Source: Cliona cf. orientalis (taxonomy: Eukaryota; Porifera; Demospongiae; Clionaida; Clionaidae). From it: a stretch of 64,000 nucleotides of DNA. Numbering within the stretch: the stretch's first letter is position 1; each line of letters begins with the position of its first letter. Below the pieces are notes generated by a model. The model did not search any database. It saw nothing but the letters and a program-made list of their open reading frames with translations, and was not told the origin of the DNA. The DNA lies in contig OZ005693.1 of assembly GCA_963930775.1 (NCBI GenBank), forward strand, positions 4,588,001 through 4,652,000. The letters run 5' to 3'. Of the stretch, positions 12,401-23,100 are shown in pieces. The position numbers and the translations under genes were made by a program.

Positions 12401-13606
12401 GTCATTGTTTGGTTCATGCAGACCTATTGTTCTCTCTGTCCAAATATATATTAAGTTGTATGTTGTAGTGCACTTTAATGAAATGATAATAATATTATTA
12501 TCATTGTTTTGAACATTACCGGTGATCGTTAACTGCAACACTACATGCATCCATACAATATTTAATGTGATGGATAGCATCCATAATATGGTTATAGACC
12601 AACACTGTCGGACACACACCCTCTTGCAATTGGTAGATGCATGGGCCGAGGGTTAATAAAACTGGCACAAAAGTCTGACCTTAATATCTTCTGGTCTAGT
12701 AATGATCACCCATCCCTTAGCAATAACAAAGACGACATAAACGTCCCCCAGCTCTTGAGCCCTATAATACACATGACATTGTATGTGTGTTAAGCCATTA
12801 ACAACATTGCAATTTATGTGTATTATTTTATGAATTTACCACTTCATAAATAGATCTCCAGTTACTTGCTTTGAATCTGGTTGAAGGCACTTGGCTAAAG
12901 CTGGGGCATGTCCAAAGTAAAAACTGCATAACACATAGCATGAAAAGCAGTTATACCACTATAAATATCCCATTATAAATTTTGTGATGTCAGATGATTC
13001 ACATACTATACTCTTGTATAGCTAGTGCTTGGTGTATAGTGAGCAAGGAAATCGTGAAGCATTAATTTGGGATCATCGAAGCCATCAAGTCACTTAAGGC
13101 ACTTTCAGTAAGGTCATTCTTGCCTTTGTGAGATGTATGCCTATGAACTAAGCTTTAGCTATGTAGCTATCCATGGAATCTCTCCACTTTCTAGTATCCC
13201 TAGATAGGGCACAGCATTATAGTGTTCCACTGGCCTAGTTGCAATAATTGCAGAAAGCCTGCCTGTGTAGGCTCAGGTGATAAGCAAAGAAAACACGCAA
13301 CATGATTGTGATCATTGTGGACCTTCCTAAATAGCTAATTCAAAGCCAGTTTAATTAGTCGCTTAATGCTTATGATATTATTATAATTATAATTAATTTT
13401 GGAGCTATGAAAGATGATAGCTAAATTAATATGCATGGCTGACTTGAATACCTTGAAAGTTTTGGAGAGGGAATGTGGGCATACTTCCTTCTCTTCCAGA
13501 TGATATAGAGCGTCAGTGCCAGCCATGCTGAAGCCACCAACAACAGAGCAGATACCAGAAAGTATAAACCATAGCGCACCATGTTAGCCATGTCAGCCAT
13601 ATACAT
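3411..13606 (-). CDS. CYP46A1-like: CYP46-like cytochrome P450, gene A (15 exons)
   Basis: Exons in transcript order: 13452-13606, 12840-12923, 12680-12761, 10722-10789, 10572-10658, 10052-10190, 7651-7788, 7223-7373, 7092-7154, 6958-7030, 5977-6061, 5800-5910, 5214-5302, 3608-3677, 3411-3551. They total 1,536 nt, giving 511 aa; all junctions are GT/AG and in phase. Exon 1 encodes an N-terminal membrane anchor followed by KRRKYAHIPSP. Later exons carry the C-helix (WSPKRR), I-helix AGQETT, K-helix ETLR, the ERFSPERPK segment and the heme loop FPFSVGPRTCIG with the thiolate cysteine. The PKPSSF-YFPFS-G-R-CIG block, the VPHDILTCILK segment and the C-terminal layout resemble animal CYP46A1 (cholesterol 24-hydroxylase, ~500 aa, ER membrane). 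The sponge substrate is unknown. One intron holds a Ty3/gypsy remnant and others hold MITEs. The start could also be 6 bases later at a second Met. Confidence 0.88.
3748..3770. repeat. Poly-C tract in a P450 A intron
   Basis: An uninterrupted run of more than 20 C residues lies 70 bp upstream of the heme exon. Gene B lacks the long run here but has other C runs within its MITEs. Such tracts are prone to assembly and length errors. Confidence 0.7.
6070..6890. other. A-specific insertion in a P450 intron, class unknown
   Basis: The corresponding intron in gene B (18929-19080) is only ~150 bp, whereas gene A has ~900 bp here. The extra segment has no long frame. I see only weakly matching ends (CTACCTTCAATGCCTCAATTAC against TACCTCGATCACAG). 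It could be an insertion in A or a deletion in B. Confidence 0.45.
7967..8391. repeat. MITE-like element with internal GTCCAGGGGGG repeats
   Basis: Inverted ends of ~40 bp begin GGCTCTTCCATTTAATAAGC and end with the near-complement GGCTATTAAATGGAATAGCC. The direct repeat CAATG lies at 7962-7966 and 8392-8396. Gene B carries the uninterrupted target (GCAATGTCTGTAATGGGG at ~21147), which confirms insertion after the A/B duplication. The interior is a degenerate array of about nine copies of a TGTCCAGGGGGG-type motif at ~30-50 bp spacing, separated by short AT-rich pieces. Confidence 0.8.
8485..8760. repeat. Dispersed repeat, member 1
   Basis: This segment (from GAGCTGTAGAGCACAT to the CCCCTTGCG...GCGGGG end) is shared with 21220-21365 and, in fuller form, with 22470-22860. 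It includes a conserved CACGATTTATAGC block and ends in an imperfect CCCCTTGCG/CGCGGGG hairpin. It has no coding potential. The family class is unknown. Confidence 0.6.
8963..9196. repeat. MITE-like element with ~33-bp inverted ends
   Basis: TATGAAGGGCTGAGAGCCAT, continuing AGTGGGCTAACCC, at the left is mirrored by GGGTTAGCCCACTATGG and TTCTCAGCCCTTCATA at the right, with one or two mismatches. It is ~235 bp with an AT-rich interior. It is present in A but absent from the matching part of B, within a longer segment (about 8.84-9.56 kb) that B lacks. Confidence 0.8.
9559..9922. repeat. MITE with ~65-bp inverted ends (shared by A and B)
   Basis: The ends match over ~65 bp (AGGGATGGAAGGGTAAAAAA, then GTACACAAACAAGATTTATA) as inverted repeats. 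Gene B carries the same element at 21815-22163 at the same intron position, so it inserted before the A/B duplication. No coding potential. Confidence 0.85.
11443..12530 (+). pseudogene. Ty3/gypsy remnant: integrase 3' end plus putative LTR
   Basis: This segment in an A intron is absent from the matching intron of gene B (break near 23915). Two overlapping plus frames (11597-11929 and 11842-12201) together read through the C-terminal part of a Ty3/gypsy polyprotein. First comes a segment of the type LLTYR-SPHATTGVTP-LFLKNR typical of the end of the integrase core, then the chromodomain-like GPKWVSGVIV stretch and an acidic tail. One frameshift near 11.85 kb separates them. Downstream, TGTGGGGAGTGTAGTATGG at ~12312 looks like an LTR start, so this is probably a 5'-truncated copy with its 3' LTR. 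It lies antisense to the P450 transcript and is not functional as it stands. Confidence 0.75.
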
Positions 13607-13610
13607 GTAG

Positions 13611-13653
13611 CAAGCCACACCCTTCAACCTCGCGGAGATGAAGGGTGTGGCTT
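13611..13653. promoter_or_regulatory. Conserved inverted repeat just upstream of P450 A start codon
   Basis: AGCCACACCCTTCA, a ~15-nt loop and TGAAGGGTGTGGCTT form a hairpin or dimeric CACCC-box arrangement ending ~5 bp upstream of the first ATG codon. The same structure is conserved upstream of gene B at ~26567-26612, with a different loop. It could be a promoter element, a 5'-UTR hairpin, or the remnant of a MITE. Confidence 0.55.
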
Positions 13654-14124
13654 GCGAGACTAGCAACCCAAACGGAACCAGGGAATGACAGTGGCGGATT
13701 TAGGGTGGTTCCAGGATTCCATATGCATGGAACGCGTATACCCCCCCCCCCCCCCCCCCCTGGGCTGCACCTATTAGAGCTCTAGATCTAAGAAGTACTG
13801 ATGATAATCGGGCTATGAAGTATATACTGATTGATCATGATAGGCTAAGTGGAACTCCCTTGAGCAGACTGCTATTATTGGCTAGCTAATATATAATTGA
13901 ATACCTGTGTTTTACTTTTATTACGAAAATTTAATATCCCATAATAATAATTGTGACAACAAAAATATAATAATATTATTATTTTATGTATAATGATAAT
14001 TATTATTATAATAATTATTCACAGTATTATGCATGACATTGTGATAATCAAACAAAAAAAAACAATAATGTATTACTGTAACAGCGCTAGCATCAGCAAT
14101 GTCAGCAGTATGAATGCATGACTT

Positions 14125-17100
14125 TCACATTCTCTTCTCAACTATGCAGTGCATAGGACCCTTAGGTCGCATTGTTGCAGTTTGAATAAGCTCTAATTGA
14201 TAATCTTGAGGAAGCTGGACACTATAGGCTTGCAGCAGCCGCGCCAAGATCAACTTAGCCTCCATCTATTGTAAATACCATTTTTATTGATTAAAATTTC
14301 ATGGCTACAACAAGTCTTACCATTCCAAAGTTCTTTCCGATGCATGTACGAGGACCAACAGAGAACGGGAAGTATATGAATGAACTTGGCCTATACAAAC
14401 AGAGCATTATCACCACTGCAATAACACTAGTACTGTAGTCAAGATTCCCATTGCCCCCACTCACAGCCAATGTATGATAATAATACATCAGTATATAGAC
14501 AGTCTACATGGAATAGTACCTAAGCTATTAAATGGAGTTTAATGAATCATTAAAGTAGGTTAATTGAGAGGTACGCCCAGTCACCTTGTAAGGGCTCCTG
14601 GACTACAGGCAGCCCTTACAAGGCTGCGAGAAACATGTCAGCCCGTTCAAAACAGTCTGGCAGGAAGCATTTCCCTGCCAGGGCTGCAGGATGCACCTCT
14701 GCCTATATATAGCTCGCAAAGAGCCTGGGCACAGCAGAGCAGCAGAAGCAGAAGCAGCTAAGTGTTCCAGGGCTAAGAAGAGAGAAGCAATTTCACCCTC
14801 CTCGCCCACCACGTTTTAATTTTTATTGTTTTTTTTTTTTTTTTTTTTTGAAAGTTTTCTCCGTCAAGCTCGCCTTGACGTGATTAGTCCTATGGTTGGG
14901 GGAATGGCGCCAGAGGTTGTGGTAGGCACACCTCTGACGTGTTAATATGGGCCCCAAGCCTTATCTTACTCTGGTATCCGGCTAGCGGCCTGCTACCAGG
15001 GAGGAGGCTGGTGGATCCTAGGATTCTCTCCAACCTGGGACTTCCACCAAACAACTACTCTGGTCAAAGTACCAGCGGCATGCTAATGGACCTCTGTGAG
15101 CAGTTAGCTGGGGATCACCGTAGTCAATTAATAGTTCTACATTACACTATAGTACACTTCTGCTAGCTTCATGCATCCACCCATGCAGTAACTTTCGATA
15201 ATTAGCACCCAGTTAAAATTTAATAAACAACCTAAAGATGCCACTGACTGATATTATTATCATGCAGCCAGCCTAGCCCCGAAAGCAATCTGTAATTTCC
15301 AGATCAGCGCTTCTAATTCGGGGCAAGCCTTAGCGAGCCCTATATACATGAGGGACAGGAAGTGGTTTTATCACTAGACCTGAGCCTTTCCTTAGGGGCC
15401 TTGTCCAAAGTCCTTGTGGAAAAATTAATGTCATTATGACATTAACTTTTTACCCCCCTCCCCCCCCTCTCTTAATGTCACAGCATTTTAGCAAACATTC
15501 AACACTGAAACTCTGATTCTGCTCCATTTAGCTTACACATTCAGTATTCACTTGTATTCTACAGTGTTAGCTAGCTATGTCTTCAAGGATGCATACCTGT
15601 GTTTCTTTGACAGTTTCTTGCTTGTCTGTAGCTAGGTGCACACTTTTAGCTACTAGTGCTTGACACAGCTGTCACTAAAATGCAAATCTTGACACTGCAC
15701 TACTGGAGGCATGTCTAGACTTGTTCAATCACAAGAATGCATTATAACAACTAGTCTGCTCACACTACAATGCAGTTGTAGAAGGTCATGGACCTCCACT
15801 GACCAAGACCCCCTCCCCCCCTAATGTCATAATGACGTTAATTTTTCCATAAGTACTTTGGACAAGCCTCCTTAGTGGTCCAGCACTCACCTTCATGCCT
15901 TTTCTACACCTCGGCCTACACTGTCTAGATCATCTCAGTACCCCGAGTTGTCATGCACTCAGATCGCATGCACATATGTATGTGCATGGCGATAATTACC
16001 TAACATGTTCAAAATTTAATTAGTTCTCTCCTCACTGAAATTTAATGATTATCCCACAAACATAACCAAAAACAGTATTTATCGATCGTAGTTGGCTTCT
16101 TCGCTATTTATAACACTAGATCTACACGATTGATCTCCGTTTCAGTTTTGGATTTGGCCATGCATAGTTTACAAACGTAAACATTTTAGCTACATGTACC
16201 AGCTACATTTGCAAATTAAGGGGCCTTGTCCAAAGTCCTTGAGGAAAAATTAACGTCATTATGACGTTAACATTTTACCCCCCTCCCCCCCCCCCTCTCT
16301 TAACGTCACAGCATTTCAGCATAGATTCAATACTGAAACTCTGATTCTGCTCAATTTAGCCTACACATTCGGTATTCACTTGTATTCTACAGTGCTAGCT
16401 ATGTCTTCATGGATTCATTGCATACCTGTGCTTCTTTAACAGTTTCTTGCTGGCCTGTAGCTACGTAGTGCTTGATACAGCTGTCACAAAAATGCAAATT
16501 TTGACACTGCTGGAGGTGTGTTCAGACTTGTTCAACCACAAGAATGCATAATCACAACTAAAGCTAAAATCTGCTGACAATGCAGTTGTAAAACGTCATA
16601 GGCCAAGACCCCCTCCCCCCCCCCCAACGTCATAATGACATTAATTTTTCCACAACCAAGGTCATGTAACTATGGCGTAATGTGCGTCATATCCAACCTC
16701 CTCTGAGCAAGAGTGAAAGTATCATAGATCGCTACATGCTAGTTATGACCATCATGAATCCAAGTACCTGTATGTGAGTCAGGGGACGAGTTTCCATGCA
16801 GCGAGTCACCTTCATGCTAGCTTTAATATGTTATAGTGAAGTACATCTACAAGTGATGTTAGTCGTGTTGCCATTCTGAGAAATGAGTTTTCTTGAGTTG
16901 CAAGAAGTATGTGGGGTGGACGGGTGGGATATGGCGCTGGATCTTCTTTTCTTATTGTACAAAATGTAAGCCACAATCTAAAGCCTTGCAGACAGTTTTA
17001 AAATTAATGTGAAAGTAAGTTGAAATCCATGTTACATATAGGGCAACATGCCCACTTTTTGTGCGCATGTGATCGTGTCCAACCTCCTCTGACTCTTGCT

Positions 17101-20100
17101 GTAGCTTCTCTGGCCTAGACAGGCTTTACTCATGTAACTGACTGACATGCTGTTGTAGTTTGGCCATGCCTGTGTGCTTCAAAGAAATTTTGACTTTAGT
17201 GAAGGTTCGCCCCACACAGATGATTTTCATCGGGCTTATCCAAAGTCCTTGTGGCAAAATTAACGTCATTATGACATTAGAGGGGGAGGGGGTCTTGGCC
17301 CATGACATTTGCAACTGTATTGTCAGCGGATTTTAGCTTTAGTTGTGATTATGCATTCTTGTGGTTGAATAAGTCTAGACACACCTCCAGCAGTGTCAAA
17401 ATTTGCATTTTAGTGACAGCTGTGTTAAGCAAGTGCACATGTAGCTACAGGCACACAAGAAACTGTTAAAGAAGCACAAGTATGCAGTGAATCCATGAAG
17501 ACATACATGTAGCTAGCACTGTAGAATATACACAAGTGAATACCGAATGTGTATAGGCTAAATAGAGCAGAATCAGAGTTTCAGTATTGAATCTATGCTG
17601 AAATGCTGTGACGTTGGGGGGGGGGGGGGGGGGGGGGGAGGGGGGGGTGAGGGTGGTAAAATGTTAACATCGTAATGACATTTATTTAATTTTTCCACAA
17701 GGACTTTGGACAAGGCCCCTAACATTGATCAAGTACACAACATGATACCCTGATAGCTTACTTTGGTCTCTCTGGAGAAAATCGTTCAGGGTCAAATACC
17801 AGAGGATCATCAAAGTTTTCTGGTAATCGATGAATTACATAACTATTAAACTGTAAAAGAAGGAAATACGTAGTAAATCCTGAATCATATCGTTCATCTA
17901 GTAGGCGAATCGTCAAAATAATTATTATTAATGGGCCTCTCACATTAATTTTATTTAGGAAATAAAAAACTGCAAACAGCCAATTAATCGGCTTGAAAAT
18001 AATATAAACATGCTAATACCGTATTATGGTTACCAATCCAGAGCAGGGACGGCCGCGATACTTCACCTTGCATCGTTGATGCAGACGTATTAAGTGGGCG
18101 TGGCTACGATCGCTAGCCGTTTATTTGTGCTGAAATGTAGCCTCGTCCCCAGGCCACTCCTGATTTTTTAAATGTTGTGTGTGTGCGTGCAACATTGAAA
18201 AATCAGGAGTGGCCTGGGGACGAGGCCACTGAAACGTGGCATAAAGTTAGCTAGTTACGGCTGTTTAGCACGTTACTTATCAATCTTACATAGATTATTC
18301 GAAGTTCAGTACTCACAAACCAGCCATTTGAGCTGCGTTTTCGAGGGCAGCTACACATGGGCGCATATTCGAGTAAACACTAGACCTTAGCAGAAAATTG
18401 AGCCCAAAGTGGGGGTGGGCCGACATTCCATAGTGGGCCCTCTTTCGCGAGGGTACGGTAATATTATTACTGTAACAAAAATTTGTAAATTTTGCCCAAT
18501 AATATGCAATTATGGGGTGATATTGTGTAAAATCATCAGGAAAACCAGAGGAAGCCACAATTAATTTTTCAATGTTACAACCGGCTGGGAATGAGACTGG
18601 ATGAGAGGATAATATTTGCAACCAACACATATACTTACCATTAGTTTAGTTCCAGCTGGAATGTCGTAAATACCCACTCTACATGGTTCTTCCGCATGCC
18701 TCACAGTGCCAGGAGCAACTGGGTAGATTCTTAGGGTTTCAAGTATGACCTATTAATAATATTATTATTATTATGATTAGTTTTTATACAAACGAGAATT
18801 ATACCATGGTAACTATTTGCTAATTACTGTATAACATAGCTACCTGTTGAAGATAGGTTAACTTCTCAAGATCATCAGCAGTTAACTCAGTTCTACCACC
18901 AAGAACCTCAGAGATCTCATCTAAAATTCTAGTAATATTATAAAAAATTGATAAGGTCAAGCCGATAGTTTATATTGCATGGCGGTACTTTACCAAAACC
19001 CACTAGTAATGGCACATAATAAATTATTTGCATGGGTTACAATTTACTACTACCGGTATGCAGGCCTAACATGCATTTACCTAGTGAGGACATTAGGATG
19101 CTTATTTAGCAGATAAATGGTAAACGAACAAGTGTTGGATGTTGTCTCTTGACCTGTAGATGTGTACAATAATTATTATCAATGAAATATACATTAGCAC
19201 ACATGTTAAAAATGAAATTTTATTACCTGCTACATAAAAAGTTACAAAATCATCAACCAAGTCTTCCATGTCCATCAAATCATTGATTTCTATAATTAAT
19301 GAAGACAATTTTTCAACTACCATAATATTCTATTGCTGCAGGGTAACTGCATCACTTACTTGCTGTTTTGAGGATACATGTCAAAATATCATGAGGAACT
19401 GTTTGGCCTTCTTCCAGAGCTTTGATCCTTTTCTGAATACAGTCTCTGCCAATTGCCCTCAAAGCTCGCACTGCCTCACGATAGCCTTCCATCACATAGG
19501 GGTGCAGGTACTGCACGTGATAACAATGTGCACATTCACCACCATGGTGTTAATGAAACTGAGAAGACACCAAAAGGGCGAGGCTCAATCAGAATGACTA
19601 CCATATCCTTTGCACATGTGCTAACAATTAACAATAATTATTGTCATATGATACTAGTATTTTTGCCATCAGTTCTACAATTATTATGCAGCAAACTTTA
19701 CTTTGAGGAATATTATCACAGTGGTGTATGAGGTAGATGGGTTTGATAAACTTTTCCCAAACAAAAATCTCAGCATAATTGTTTAACTTACTGGTAACAA
19801 AGGCTCAAAAGTAGCCCTTCCAAACCCTTCCAGTGCATGCGTCAACAGGAATAAGAGACTTCCATTTCCCTTGGCATACTTCAGTCGAGTATACTTCTGC
19901 AATATTATCACAGTGGTGTACAAGGTATATAGATGGGTTTGGCAAACATTTCCCACACAGAAATCTCAGAAACTTACTGGTAACAAAGGCTCATAAGAAG
20001 CCCTTCCATAGCCTTCCAGTGCATGCGTCAGCAGGAATAAGAGACTTCCATTTCCCTTGGCATACTTCAGTCGAGCATACTTCTGCATATCTTCAAAATC

Positions 20101-23100
20101 ATCCCCAAATGCAACCTAAGGTACATTCAAACACATTTGAATTGCACAATGCTTGCATAAGGACCATCATTATGTATTTCAAAAGATCGCTCAATATGTA
20201 TACCTTAGATTTGCCTCATATTTCTACTGAAGTAACTTACTCTACATGTATGTAGAGCATAGTACCGTATTTCTTCCACAATTTGATCCCAAAAAGACTA
20301 TTTCTTTTGGGCTTCGCCCAATAACATTGTTTAGAGGTTAAAGTGAGTGCTCAGCGCCAGGTGGCCAAATAATTAGAAGTACCGGACAACTCACACCCCC
20401 AATCACACTAGATGTGACGATCAAGACCAGCGAAATCGAGCTTCTACTTGTGAAAGTCGAAAGGCATCGCTATATCTTCTGTTCTGCTAGTGAAAACGGC
20501 TGTACGTGGCTACCATATTTACCAGGGAGTGTGGGAACCTACTCGTGGAGATCTCTTTATTTGTCTACACGAGAGTGAGAACAGACATGATCGATACGCA
20601 ATGGCCAGCCATCTATCGTAGCTATATAGTGATGCCCCCAGCACACTTGCCCAAGGAGATCTCGAAGATGTGCTACTACTTCATCAGACACGATGGAAAA
20701 ATCAGTGGCAAGGTGACTAGATGCCGACAGTACAGTGAAGATCGAAGCTGGTGGCATGGAAGTACCGTGCGAACTCAAGTTTAGTGGAAGTGCCAGAAAA
20801 GTTAGAAAGTTAAAGCAGCTGCTCACAGATTGGATTCACCAGCTGTTGTAGTTGTGTAAAGTTTGTAGTTTATTCATCACAGGTTCCATGTAGTTTAGCT
20901 GTATAGGTAATTATTCATAATCATATTTTCATAATAAATCGATAGAATACTGAATGCGCTATAATTAGAAACTAACGAGGTGCCGAATGCGCTATAATTA
21001 GGGACTAACTGGTGAAAAAGAATGATGACATTCGGCGAAAATTAGAAACTAAATAGCGCGATTGAGTCCAGGGGTGCCGAATATAATTAGAAGGGCCGAA
21101 TTTTTAGAAGAAATACGGTTACGATTGTTATGATACTAGTGTCATGCAATGTCTGTAATGGGGTGACGCTGAGCTCAAATAGATCACAAAAACATAAGCA
21201 GTGACATAGATTTAAGCTGATCATGACAGTACATACCCTGCGCACGCTGTATATAGCCACTGTAGGGTAGTGTTGACGATCCTTTCCAATACTGAGCTTG
21301 AGCGCAGTCACATCGGTGTGGCCGATAAACCAAAGGTAAACCGATTGCTTTACCCCTTGCACATGTGCAAGGGCGTAGCCAGGATTTTAGGTAAGGGGGT
21401 GCTGAAGTACGTGCGTGAAGCGCGTGGCAAAAATTTAAGCCACGCCCACTTATTAACCGTCAAGGTCGAAGTTCAAATTGTCAAAGAGAACACGTTCTGA
21501 ATGTAGCTAGCAAGCTAGCTCAAGGTTTTCGGTCAAATCTTGGGATAAGATAAGTTTCTAACAGTCTTCTAAGCTGTTTTTTTGTAGTAGATGATAGTTT
21601 GGGGTAGCCAAGGGGTTGCTGGATGAGGCTGTTCTATAGACTATGTGAACAAGGTATGACTAGGCCAAGAGCAGAGGGGGGTGCTCGAGCCCCCTGAGAA
21701 CCCCCCCTGCCTACGCCACTGATGCGCGTGGGGTAATTAGCTCTTTAGAACCTTGTACCAATGCAAGCTCTTAAGTATTCTGCTTGATAGTGAGGCCACC
21801 CTCCATTTGATGTGTAGGGATGGAAGGGTAAAAAAATACACAAACAAGATTTATAGGGATAATCACATCCACTATTATACATCCTTATGCTTGCTTTATG
21901 AGTAGGCGCAGGAATAAACTAACCGGGCAGTAATACGACTGTCAATAGTCAACCTCCCCTACGAGTTATAACAAAAGGGAATAGCATGAATTTCTCTCAT
22001 ATGCATACAAGATTCAAGTTAAGGATAGCACCAACGTATCATCGTTAACAGGCACATGAAAATCGAGAAAAGTAAGCGTAGGGATGTACAGTGGATGTGA
22101 TTACCTCTACAAATCTTGTTCAATGTGTACTTTTTGGCCCTTTCATCCCTATTTCATCTTTTATACTTGCATATATAACATTGGCACAGACCAGTATACA
22201 TGTACATATATTTTATGTAGGGCCCACTCTGAGTCAGGCATGTCCCAATAATTTTGGGTCACTGTGGTTCACATTTAATGGTTGATCAAGTTTATTTTCC
22301 ACTTACTTTACTGATAACGTTGAGAGTAAGAAGGGAAAACTCATCTCGAAGAGATACTGGGGTCTTGGCAAGGGCAGATGATTCCAAGTTGTTCAGAAAT
22401 TTACCCACACATTGGTTAATCTCAGGAATTAAATCCTTAAGATAGCTGTATTGATTGTATACATTAAATGCTCTGTAGAGCACATACCCCGCGCGCTCTA
22501 TAGCCACTGTAGCACGAACGTAGTATCTGAGGCACAGCTGTTTCATGACTTGACAACCCTTTCCAACACTGAGCTTGAGCATGCGCAGTAGCATCAGTTA
22601 TGCTAAATGAGTGGGTGCGGTCGATAAACCACAGGCATGCTGAACACAAAATGCACGATTTATAGCACTAGTAAGCCTTTTTGAGCAATTCGAAGCGCGT
22701 ACAAACCAGTTTTTCACTGATATCTACCGATTGGCTATGCTTACAGCACACATAAATGCCTAGAACGCGAGATCTGGCGATTTTCGTGCCAACAACGACG
22801 ACGACAACAGACATACAAACCGATTGCTTTACCCCTTGCGCATGCGTGCGGGGTAAATATTATGTAACCTCTTAGCAATATGAAATTCTGCAGATGCAGC
22901 GGCATGCAGGGTATGTGCTCTACAGAGCTCTAGTTATAGCTGCTATCCTGACCTTTTGGTAAAAGCGGGATCATACAGTCGCCTTTTTGGACTCCATTCA
23001 TCATAGTGAGTAACAGTTACCAGTCCATTGCCGAGAAATCTGTACAGCACCGGTACCATGAAACACTTCAAATTAGATTAGTTTCTGTGTTAAAATGTAC

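Noticed and set aside
14564-15166. Two plus-strand frames (65 and 75 aa) in the B-specific insertion
   Set aside because: Low-complexity or unrelated sequence with no homologous protein recognised; the opposite strand is also open.
18313-18630. 105-aa minus-strand frame near a P450 B exon
   Set aside because: It overlaps intron sequence between exons 11 and 13; the residues do not match any P450 region, and gene A's equivalent is not open.
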